Shown here piece by piece: positions 1 through 6,960 of a stretch of 64,000 nt of DNA. Positions within the stretch are counted from its first letter, which is position 1; each line of letters begins with the position of its first letter. Source of the stretch: Pseudophaeobacter sp965641885 (lineage in GTDB: Bacteria > Pseudomonadota > Alphaproteobacteria > Rhodobacterales > Rhodobacteraceae); assembly GCA_965641885.1 (NCBI GenBank), contig OZ282574.1, positions 3,100,001 to 3,164,000 of the forward strand. Direction: 5' to 3'. The notes beneath the pieces are model-generated. The model was not told where the DNA came from, made no database searches, and worked only from the letters and a program-made list of their open reading frames with translations. A program made the position numbers and the translations under genes.

Positions 1-212
1 TTTTGATAGATGAAGTCAACACGCACTTGGCTGTCTGCCAGCCAAACAATGCCCGCTGGAATCAGTCCGGCGATCAACAGAAGATGCCATTGCAGGTCCA
101 GCAGAGAGTTTAGCGAAACAGCCTTACCGATCAGCGCTAGATCGGATGCAAAGCTGGCCAATGGGTTCACATCAAAGGCGCTGCAGACGACCTGCAAAAC
201 AATCGCAGCCAT
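1..212 (-). CDS. TRAP transporter small permease (DctQ-like), partial
   Basis: The minus strand reads leftwards out of the window with a hydrophobic stretch (MAAIVLQVV at the start) followed by ...LLDLQWHLLLIAGLIPAGIVWLADSQVRVDFIYQ. This resembles the small integral-membrane DctQ subunit of TRAP transporters, which pairs with the large DctM permease and a periplasmic binding protein to import organic acids using ion gradients. The ATG at 212 has a GGCGGAG-like ribosome site. A further hydrophobic piece in another frame begins with an ATG at 273 (MFIAGNVWFGLFVLIAT), which would fit the missing first half of the first membrane helix. The gene may therefore carry a frameshift near 213-230. Only the N-terminal ~70 residues are visible, so the family call is moderate. 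Confidence 0.45.
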   Translation of the reverse strand, partial: MAAIVLQVVCSAFDVNPLASFASDLALIGKAVSLNSLLDLQWHLLLIAGLIPAGIVWLADSQVRVDFIYQ

Positions 213-393
213 CTCCGCCCTTGGTGGCGATCAACACAAACAGCCCAAACCAGACATTTCCTGCTATGAACATCGCTGCACCTCAAATACCCCAAACCAG
301 ACATTCCTACATTTTTAGAAGCCCACGTCGCCAAGTGAGCAAGAAGAGTGTCAAAATTTCAGTAGCTTTCAAATTCTGTCTTATTGATCCATG

Positions 394-432
394 ACGCTCC
401 TTAAAGCGTAACACTCCAAACGAGTTTTGGAG
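394..432 (+). promoter_or_regulatory. Leader hairpins covering the ribosome site of the gene at 440
   Basis: Two stem-loops stand in the short leader: ACGCT (394-398) with AGCGT (405-409), and CTCCAAA (414-420) with TTTGGAG (426-432). The second 3' arm contains the GGAG Shine-Dalgarno sequence for the ATG at 440, so the ribosome site can be base-paired. A role in translation control is inference only. Confidence 0.3.
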
Positions 433-439
433 ACCAAAC

Positions 440-970
440 ATGAAGAAGTTCACCTTACCGCTCAGCATCATCACGACTGTGGCGCTTGCAGGCCCTGCAA
501 CAGCAGATTTGCAAGTCGAGTTTATCGAAGGTGCGCCGAAAGATCGTTTCGTAATAACAAACGTTGGTGATTGCGCGTTGGGCGCAGGGCAATTTGAGAT
601 TGATTTTGTCAATTCGAGTGCAGGTTTGATCTTTGATGTCACGAACGAAGGTCCAGGAGTTGAGGTCTTTCAACCTTTCGAAGTTACATCAGGCGCGGAA
701 TATTTAATGGCACAGCCGTCGGTCACAGATGGTGATCAGCGCGCAGTGTTGGACATGTCCGGCCTCGGTGTGAGTGAGACAATCGCCTTCACGATCGATG
801 TTGACGATACAATTGGCACCCGTGCGATCACGGTCGCCGATAGCGAAATCAGCGGAACGACGGTTTCGTTGTATGCGGGCGGAAGCACCTATTCTGCGGT
901 GATGGACACCGAGGCACAGGTGCTGCTATCCACGCCAAACTGCGACGCTCAGCGGATCATCAGTAGATGA
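440..970 (+). CDS. Secreted 'aggregation factor core'-like protein
   Basis: A 176-residue protein with a clear Sec signal peptide (MKKFTLPLSIITTVALAGPATA, cleavage after ATA), so probably periplasmic or extracellular. The mature part is acidic and beta-rich (VEFIEGAPKDRFVITN, LIFDVTNEGPGVEVFQPFEVTSG, FTIDVDDTIGTRAITV). It resembles small proteins annotated 'aggregation factor core' in roseobacters, whose function is not established. Two Cys residues (in GDCALG and TPNCDA) could form a disulfide. GGAG at 429-432 supports the ATG. Its stop overlaps the start of the CryB-type photolyase gene by 4 bases (ATGA), making it the first gene of the photolyase operon, although a functional link to light repair is not obvious. 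Confidence 0.6.
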   Translation: MKKFTLPLSIITTVALAGPATADLQVEFIEGAPKDRFVITNVGDCALGAGQFEIDFVNSSAGLIFDVTNEGPGVEVFQPFEVTSGAEYLMAQPSVTDGDQRAVLDMSGLGVSETIAFTIDVDDTIGTRAITVADSEISGTTVSLYAGGSTYSAVMDTEAQVLLSTPNCDAQRIISR

Positions 971-2499
971 AACTTCGCCTTATCCTCGGCGATCAGCTGA
1001 GCCTTTCGACGTCAAGCCTGTCAGATGTCACAAGCGATGATTTGATCTTAATGTGCGAGGTTCGGCAAGAAGCAACCTATGTGAAACACCACAAAAAGAA
1101 GATCGCATTTGTGTTCAGCGCGATGCGTCATTTCGCTCGTGAACTTAGGGATCGAGGGCTGCAGGTTCGCTATGTGGCCTATGACGATCCGAACAACAGC
1201 GGGTCGCTGCTAGGTGAAATCAAAAAGGCCATGAGCCTTCATCAATGTGATGAGTTGGTCCTTACAAAACCCGGTGAGCATCGATTGCTAAGCGAATTCG
1301 ATGTTCTGGCTGATGATCTGTCTGTGCCCGTTGTGATGCGCGATGATGATCGGTTCTTGTGTTCGACAGACGATTTTGCCCGTTGGGCCGATGGCCGCAA
1401 ACAATTGCGGATGGAATACTTTTACCGCGAAATGCGGCGCAAATACTCAGTCTTGATGGATGCTGATGGACCGATTGGCCGCCAATGGAATTATGATGCA
1501 GAGAACAGGAAACCGCCGGCGAATGGTCTGGATGTTCCAGAGACATACAAGTCTGATCCGGACGAGATCACACAAGATGTTATGGCCCTTGTCGAAACAT
1601 ACTTTCCGGACCATTTCGGTGATCTGTTTCCCTTTCATTTTGCTGCAACCCGCGATCAAGCTTTAGCGGCCCTTGATGAATTTATCGCCCGACGTTTGCG
1701 CCTGTTCGGTGACTATCAAGACGCAATGATCCAAGGCGAGCCTTGGATGTATCACAGCCATATTGCGCTTTACCTGAACTGCGGTCTTTTGAACCCGCTG
1801 GAGTGTATTTCGCGCGCCGAGGCCGCCTACCATGATGGGACTGCCCCGCTAAACGCGGTCGAAGGATTTATTCGCCAGATCCTTGGCTGGCGTGAATATG
1901 TACGCGGGATTTATTGGCTGAAAATGCCGGACTACAAGGCCGCGAATTTCCTTGAAGCAGAACGCGCGCTTCCAGAGTTCTATTGGACCGGCGACACGAT
2001 GATGAACTGCATGCGGCAGTGCATCACGGAAACCAAACAGAATGCTTATGCACATCATATTCAACGCCTCATGGTGCTCGGGAATTTCGCGCTCTTGGCG
2101 GGTTTAGATCCTGATGAGGTCAACGAATGGTATCTAATGGTTTACGCTGACGCCTATGAATGGGTTGAACTGCCAAATGTCTCCGGCATGATCCTGTTTG
2201 CCGATGGGGGGCTGCTTGCCTCGAAACCGTATGCAGCCAGCGGCAGCTACATTAACAAAATGTCCAACTATTGTAGGTCGTGCAAATATAAGCCAACGGT
2301 TAAGAATGGGCCAAAGGCATGCCCGTTCAATTACCTTTATTGGGACTTCGTGGCGCGCAATGATGGTAAACTACGTGGTAATCCGCGCATGGGCTTCATG
2401 TATAAGAGCCTTGATCGGATGAACGGCGAAAAACGCCAAGCGATACAAGACGACAGCCGGCAGTTTTTCAATGCGTTGCAAGCCAATGAAAAAGTCTGA
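967..2499 (+). CDS. CryB/PhrB-type (iron-sulfur bacterial) photolyase or cryptochrome
   Basis: A 510-residue member of the deoxyribodipyrimidine photolyase-related (FeS-BCP) family. The N-terminal alpha/beta domain begins LRLILGDQLS and carries HHKKKIAFVFSAMRHFARELR. The C-terminal FAD domain carries EGFIRQILGWREYVRGIYW, YAHHIQRLMVLGNF and YADAYEWVELPNV. Cysteines in MMNCMRQC, YCRSCKYKP and KACPFNYLYW match those that bind a [4Fe-4S] cluster in characterised members. These enzymes repair (6-4) photoproducts or act as blue-light sensors using FAD and a lumazine-type antenna. Length is normal for the family. It overlaps its upstream neighbour by 4 bases and is followed by DUF2256, cryptochrome-like, TIGR03643-like and photolyase genes, all on the same strand. 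Repair versus signalling cannot be decided from sequence. Confidence 0.92.
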   Translation: MKLRLILGDQLSLSTSSLSDVTSDDLILMCEVRQEATYVKHHKKKIAFVFSAMRHFARELRDRGLQVRYVAYDDPNNSGSLLGEIKKAMSLHQCDELVLTKPGEHRLLSEFDVLADDLSVPVVMRDDDRFLCSTDDFARWADGRKQLRMEYFYREMRRKYSVLMDADGPIGRQWNYDAENRKPPANGLDVPETYKSDPDEITQDVMALVETYFPDHFGDLFPFHFAATRDQALAALDEFIARRLRLFGDYQDAMIQGEPWMYHSHIALYLNCGLLNPLECISRAEAAYHDGTAPLNAVEGFIRQILGWREYVRGIYWLKMPDYKAANFLEAERALPEFYWTGDTMMNCMRQCITETKQNAYAHHIQRLMVLGNFALLAGLDPDEVNEWYLMVYADAYEWVELPNVSGMILFADGGLLASKPYAASGSYINKMSNYCRSCKYKPTVKNGPKACPFNYLYWDFVARNDGKLRGNPRMGFMYKSLDRMNGEKRQAIQDDSRQFFNALQANEKV

Positions 2500-2653
2500 C
2501 CTGCCGCAAAAAAACTGCATGACCTGCGGGCGGCCATTCGTCTGGCGAAGGAAATGGGCAAAGGTCTGGGACGAGGTCAAATATTGCTCTGAGCGCTGCC
2601 GCCGCGCGCGGGGTTCCTCCCATGCGCAAACCATCAAGGATGAATCGATATGA
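2486..2653 (+). CDS. DUF2256 small zinc-ribbon-like protein
   Basis: A 55-residue basic peptide (MKKSDLPQKNCMTCGRPFVWRRKWAKV...YCSERCRRAR). The CxxC pair and the later CxxxC pair form a probable zinc site, the hallmark of DUF2256. Members of this family commonly sit beside photolyase or cryptochrome genes, but no biochemical role is established. The ATG at 2486 lies inside the end of the photolyase gene, and its TGA overlaps the ATG of the next gene by 4 bases, so translation of the three genes is probably coupled. An in-frame ATG at 2471 is less likely because it lies deeper in the upstream gene. Confidence 0.85.
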   Translation: MKKSDLPQKNCMTCGRPFVWRRKWAKVWDEVKYCSERCRRARGSSHAQTIKDESI

Positions 2654-3903
2654 CGATCACTGAAGATTTGTTTGCCGATCTCCCCGACCATCCAGAGACT
2701 GTTGCGTTTGAACCAACAAGACATCTCGGCCTTACACGATTAGGAAACTTCGCATCGCGGACTGCAGCCCACTACGCAGCAAATCGCAACTATGACCTCG
2801 GCCCAGCCCAGCGTAGCACGGTCTCTGCACTATCACCTTGGATACGGCATCGGCTGATCACCGAAGAAGAGGTGCTGGTGCATACGCTTGCGCGCCACAG
2901 CCCAGATGCTGCAATGAAATTCATCCAAGAGGTGTTTTGGCGCGGATATTTCAAAGGCTGGATGCAACAACATCCTAGCGTTTGGGAGAGCTACCAAAGT
3001 GGCCTTCTAGTTGCGCAAAATGGATTAGAACGCAACGTTCATCACAACACGGATTACCAAAGCGCCATTGGCGGGCGCACGGGAATAGCGTGCTTTGACC
3101 ATTGGTGTCTTGAGTTGAAAGAAACCGGATATCTGCACAATCACGCACGTATGTGGTTTGCTTCGATCTGGATTTTCACGTTGCGTTTGCCGTGGGAATT
3201 GGGCGCGCATTTCTTCCTGACACATTTGATTGACGGCGATCCGGCGTCCAATACGCTGAGCTGGCGCTGGGTCGGCGGGCTTCACACCAAAGGCAAGACG
3301 TATCTGGCGCGGCCATCCAACATAGCCAAATACACGCGAGGTGCTTTTGAACCAATCGGTCAGTTGGCCCAAACTGCAGAGCCGTTGACTGAGAACGATA
3401 TCCATCCGTTCGTTCCCTTCGCACTAACGCAATCACCCATTCAAAAGGATTTCCTACTTTTGGTAACCGAGGAAGATTGCCAGCCAGAAACCTTCATATC
3501 TGGAACGCCGAAAGATGTTGTTGGGTTGGTATCCCCGCACGAAACGGATCAAGGCGCAAAGCCCGCCACCTTCAAAAAAGGTGCCGTGGCAGATGCGGTG
3601 TTACGGCTTGGCGGGCAGGAGAATGTTACCGTTACATACGATTGGACGTCCGCGATTATCACAGCCGCAGAGCAGGCTGGCACGTCTCAGGTGTTAACGG
3701 CATTTGCGCCAGTTGGACCCATCGCAACGAAACTGGCAAACCTGCAAAATGCTTTGACACAGGAGGGTATTACCCTCCACCAGCAACAGCGCCCCTATGA
3801 TGCGATCACGTGGCCCCATGCGACGAAGGGCTTCTTTAAGCTTAAGAAAATGATCCCGTCCATTTTATCAGACCTTGGAGTCTCCGATGCCCAAACATTC
3901 TAA
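2650..3903 (+). CDS. FAD-binding cryptochrome/photolyase-like protein lacking the N-terminal antenna domain
   Basis: A 417-residue protein that starts almost directly with a photolyase FAD domain (RNYDLGPAQRSTVSALSPWIRHRLITEEEV, FIQEVFWRGYFKGWM, TGYLHNHARMWFASIWIFTLRLPW, ASNTLSWRWVGGLHTKGKTYLAR). Unlike normal photolyases, an alpha/beta domain follows rather than precedes it (from about residue 270, DFLLLVTEEDCQPETF, to the end), so domain order looks swapped. Function is unknown; FAD-dependent light sensing or repair is inferred from the fold and the operon. A second copy with the same layout lies at 45172-46428. Its end overlaps the next gene by 17 bases. Confidence 0.85.
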   Translation: MTITEDLFADLPDHPETVAFEPTRHLGLTRLGNFASRTAAHYAANRNYDLGPAQRSTVSALSPWIRHRLITEEEVLVHTLARHSPDAAMKFIQEVFWRGYFKGWMQQHPSVWESYQSGLLVAQNGLERNVHHNTDYQSAIGGRTGIACFDHWCLELKETGYLHNHARMWFASIWIFTLRLPWELGAHFFLTHLIDGDPASNTLSWRWVGGLHTKGKTYLARPSNIAKYTRGAFEPIGQLAQTAEPLTENDIHPFVPFALTQSPIQKDFLLLVTEEDCQPETFISGTPKDVVGLVSPHETDQGAKPATFKKGAVADAVLRLGGQENVTVTYDWTSAIITAAEQAGTSQVLTAFAPVGPIATKLANLQNALTQEGITLHQQQRPYDAITWPHATKGFFKLKKMIPSILSDLGVSDAQTF

Positions 3904-4111
3904 CTTCACCGAACTGTCCCCAGATCACATCAGTGGAGTGATTGAAATGGCGCTGTCAGACCACACAAGCTTTGCCGACATCCAAACCGAATACGGAATC
4001 AGTGACAGCCAAGTGAAAACTCTGATGCGACGTGAGTTGAAAAGCAGCAGCTACAAAGCATGGCGCAAGCGCGTTCGGTCTTTTGGGGATCGCAGAGAAG
4101 TTTACAAGTAG
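3887..4111 (+). CDS. TIGR03643-like small HTH-type protein
   Basis: A 74-residue basic protein (MPKHSNFTELSPDHISGVIEMALSD...GISDSQVKTLMRRELKSSSYKAWRKRV). It matches my memory of the TIGR03643 family, short proteins usually encoded next to photolyases. The central segment TSFADIQTEYGISDSQVKTLMRRE has the spacing of a helix-turn-helix, so nucleic-acid binding is possible but unproven. TTGGAG at 3875-3880 supports the ATG at 3887. It overlaps the upstream FAD-binding gene by 17 bases and stops 10 bases before the next photolyase gene, so it belongs to the same transcript. Confidence 0.75.
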   Translation: MPKHSNFTELSPDHISGVIEMALSDHTSFADIQTEYGISDSQVKTLMRRELKSSSYKAWRKRVRSFGDRREVYK

Positions 4112-4121
4112 GATCTGCTTG

Positions 4122-5654
4122 ATGTCACAACCTCCCTGCATTGTTTGGTTCAAACGAGATCTGCGCGTCCGAGATCACGCGCCGTTGTTGGCGGCATCAC
4201 ACTTAAATCGCCCGGTAGTCCCTCTTTACATCGTTGAACCTGAATACTGGCAGCAACCCTTCGCATCACGGCGACACTGGCACTTCATCCACGACTGCCT
4301 CGTTGACCTGAACAAACGTCTGACTGAGCTTGGGCAACCGCTTATCATAAAGGTAGGCGAAGCGGTTGAGGTCATCGACAGCCTGCAGCGCACGCATGGT
4401 ATCACTGATATCTTTGCCCATGAGGAAACGGGTAACGGATGGACGTATGCACGTGATCTTTCCGTGTCACGGCTTTGTGCAGATCGAAAACTCACGCTGC
4501 ATGAATTTCCATCCAACGGCGTTGTACGTCGATTGCGTAGCCGCGATGATTGGTCGAGTATCAGAAACACCCGCATGGCCGAAGATATACTGCCAAAATT
4601 CAAAGGGCTTATATCGGTGTCGATAAACACGGATGCTTTACCTGAAAAGGAGTGTCAATTATTTGGCGCGCCCCTTGTCGGGAGGGTCCAAAAGGGTGGG
4701 AGAGAGGCGGCTGTTGCAGATCTACGCAGTTTCCTAATGCTACGTTCACAACGATACCTGTCCCATATCTCGGCACCAGGCGCGTCTGAAATCAACTGCT
4801 CGCGGCTCTCAGCGCATCTCGCTTGGGGAACTTTGTCTGTACGCGAAGTCGTGCAATCGCTTGCGAAACGCCGCGCTCAGTTGTCACCGTTAGAAAAAAA
4901 GAACTTTGGCCGTAACTTGAGCGCCTTTGGTTCGCGTCTGGCGTGGAGATGTCATTTCGTTCAGAAAATCGAAGACCAGCCAGAGATTGAAACAAAATGT
5001 ATGCACGCAGCCTTCGAAGGTCTACGCGAGAACGAGCACAACGAAGCGTATTTTGAAGCGTGGGCATCCGGACAAACCGGATACCCGTTCATCGATGCTT
5101 GTATGCGTAACCTTATAAGCGAAGGTTGGATCACCTTTCGAATGCGTGCGATGTTGGTGAGCTTTGCAAGCTATCAGTTATGGCTCGATTGGCGCATGAC
5201 AGGGCATCATTTAGCGAAGGTATTTACCGACTATGAACCCGGAATTCATTACAGCCAGCTTCAAATGCAATCTGGTGTGACCGGTATAAACGCAATGCGT
5301 GTGTACAACCCTGTCAAACAATCGAAAGAGCATGACCCTTCAGGCGCGTTTATCCGAAAATGGGTTCCCGAACTCAAAGCCGTGCCAAACGAATTCATCC
5401 ACACGCCATGGACTTGGGAGCGCACATTGATTGATGATCTAGAGTTTAAGGTAGGGCGCGATTACCCTGAACGTATTGTTGATCATGAAGTTGCAGCGAG
5501 AGCTGCTAAAAAACGAATTTCAGAAGTGCGCAATGGACGCAATTTTCGAGCATCAGCCAACGCAGTTTACCAAAAACTAGGAAGCCGAAAACGTTCTCCC
5601 ATGCAGGCAACCCGCAAGAAAAAAGAAGACACAAGGCAGTTACCATTGTTTTAA
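4122..5654 (+). CDS. Cryptochrome/deoxyribodipyrimidine photolyase family protein
   Basis: A 510-residue two-domain photolyase. The N-terminal antenna domain starts CIVWFKRDLRVRDHAPLLAASH and includes DIFAHEETGNGWTYARD. The C-terminal FAD domain includes NFGRNLSAFGSRLAWRCHF, GQTGYPFIDACMRNLISEGWITFRMRAMLVSFASYQLWLDWR, FTDYEPGIHYSQLQMQSGVTG and RVYNPVKQSKEHDPSGAFIRKWVPEL. These are typical of class I-like photolyases that split UV-induced pyrimidine dimers with FADH- and blue light. The ATG at 4122 is preceded by AGGA 8 bases upstream; a TTG at 4083 is in frame but overlaps the previous gene. It is the last gene of the operon. The exact lesion specificity is not readable from sequence. Confidence 0.9.
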   Translation: MSQPPCIVWFKRDLRVRDHAPLLAASHLNRPVVPLYIVEPEYWQQPFASRRHWHFIHDCLVDLNKRLTELGQPLIIKVGEAVEVIDSLQRTHGITDIFAHEETGNGWTYARDLSVSRLCADRKLTLHEFPSNGVVRRLRSRDDWSSIRNTRMAEDILPKFKGLISVSINTDALPEKECQLFGAPLVGRVQKGGREAAVADLRSFLMLRSQRYLSHISAPGASEINCSRLSAHLAWGTLSVREVVQSLAKRRAQLSPLEKKNFGRNLSAFGSRLAWRCHFVQKIEDQPEIETKCMHAAFEGLRENEHNEAYFEAWASGQTGYPFIDACMRNLISEGWITFRMRAMLVSFASYQLWLDWRMTGHHLAKVFTDYEPGIHYSQLQMQSGVTGINAMRVYNPVKQSKEHDPSGAFIRKWVPELKAVPNEFIHTPWTWERTLIDDLEFKVGRDYPERIVDHEVAARAAKKRISEVRNGRNFRASANAVYQKLGSRKRSPMQATRKKKEDTRQLPLF

Positions 5655-5799
5655 ACGATGCTCAGCGCGCGGCTCAGATTATTTCACAGAGTCGCAAAGT
5701 ATGTTTGGTTTCCGCTCGAAGCGACCATGGCGGCATCGGGTCTCTACAAGTCCCAGAAGGACGGGCATCTCAAATGGCTAAGTTAAACTGACTCTTGCA
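5655..5799. other. Intergenic DNA after the photolyase operon
   Basis: Sequence between the last photolyase gene and the IS remnant. I see no coding signal, no clear terminator and no RNA gene here. Confidence 0.4.
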
Positions 5800-6325
5800 A
5801 TGACAATGTCCGCTTTTGCATGACCCTTCTGAAGTCTTCGCCAATGCAGCGAAGGTCTGCTTCCCGCCCATCCTGTTGAAAAACTACGTGTTGCAGACGC
5901 AGAAAGTAGCGGTTCCAATAGAGCACGAGCGCCTTTCAGATCACGCTTTGCGCGTTTGCTGCGGTGCAGGAAAGATTTTGGCGAATTTGCGGAGGTTTTG
6001 GGCGGTTGCGGCGAGTAGAAATTCGTCATTTGCGCCGCATGGGCCACGTAATCGGAGCCGCCCCAGCCCGAGGATGCGTTTGAGATGAGCGAAGAGCATT
6101 TCGACCATCTTTCGCAAACGCATGGAGATGGCATATTGCTTGGTCTTTGCGATGTCGCGGGCAACCTGTCTGGCATCTTCATGTTCTTCGCGGGTGACCT
6201 TACGCGCATCTGCTTTCGGGCAGCACTTCACCTTTGAATTCCGCGCCTCGCAGCCGTTGACCTCTCCATTTATTGCGCCCAAACGAAGGTTCGCCATCCA
6301 TCCACTACTGGACCTCTGCAAATGA
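5800..6325 (-). pseudogene. IS1182-family transposase remnant (C-terminal fragment)
   Basis: The minus strand encodes only the last ~95 residues of an IS1182-type DDE transposase: CCPKADARKVTREEHEDARQVARDI, then RKMVEMLFAHLKRILGLGRLRLRGP and GANDEFLLAATAQNLRKFAK, ending at a stop near 5941. The first three quarters of the gene are missing; upstream sequence (6235-6325) is unrelated. Downstream, 5850-5940 still matches the tail of the second copy at 20845-21690. The remnant points left, opposite to that copy, so the two bracket the restriction/caspase island as inverted fragments. It cannot be active. The boundaries are approximate. Confidence 0.75.
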
Positions 6326-6431
6326 ATTCGTGGGTCCTTCTGGCGCCCTGCAGCGTGGGTATATTCGCACCCCGGTGTTTTGGGCGGTGGGGAGTTTCCG
6401 AGGGGTGGCTTTTTGGATTGGGGTTGTTGTT

Positions 6432-6911
6432 ATGTCAGAGGACAAAAAGCCACCAGTCCCAGAGTTGCCACCGCTGGCTGGTGAGGAACGGGCGCTGGTG
6501 GCGAAATATCCGATGCCAAAAGGTGTCCCGGATGCCGAGGTGAACAAGAACCTGCTGGGTGCTGCGCTGGATGTATCCACCACCACCATAGACAAGTGGC
6601 TGGTGCTGCCAGAGGCCGAGCGCATCCCCTTTGTGGAGCGCGGCACCAATGGCCGCTCATATGTGTTTCGCCTGTCCGTCGCCTACGCCTGGCGGATGGC
6701 GCGCGATGCCCAGGAAGCCGCCACCCGGCAACATGCCGAGGACGCCACGGCGCAATTGCGCATGGAATTTCTTGGCGGATCTATCCAAGATCTTAGCCGC
6801 GCAGCGCTGTCGCCTAAGGAACAGGAACAAGGCCGCCACCCGCCGCAAGATGAACGCGAGCAGCCATTGGACGTTTTGAGACGCGAAGCACAAATCAACA
6901 TTGAACGATGA
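6432..6911 (+). CDS. Phage terminase small-subunit-like protein (orphan)
   Basis: A 159-residue protein starting MSEDKKPPVPELPPLAGEERALVAKYPMP. The segment VNKNLLGAALDVSTTTIDKWLVLPEAERIPFVERGTNGRSYVFRLSVAYAWR looks like the N-terminal winged-helix DNA-binding part of Nu1/DUF1441-type terminase small subunits, which recognise phage packaging sites. The rest is charged and rich in Gln and Glu. No other phage structural or packaging gene is in the window, so it is probably a prophage remnant that came with the island. It converges on hsdR, with 49 bases between the two ends. The family assignment is tentative. Confidence 0.5.
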   Translation: MSEDKKPPVPELPPLAGEERALVAKYPMPKGVPDAEVNKNLLGAALDVSTTTIDKWLVLPEAERIPFVERGTNGRSYVFRLSVAYAWRMARDAQEAATRQHAEDATAQLRMEFLGGSIQDLSRAALSPKEQEQGRHPPQDEREQPLDVLRREAQINIER

Positions 6912-6960
6912 CAGCCCTATACCACACCCAAAGATCACATACTGCTACCGTCCAAAGGCG

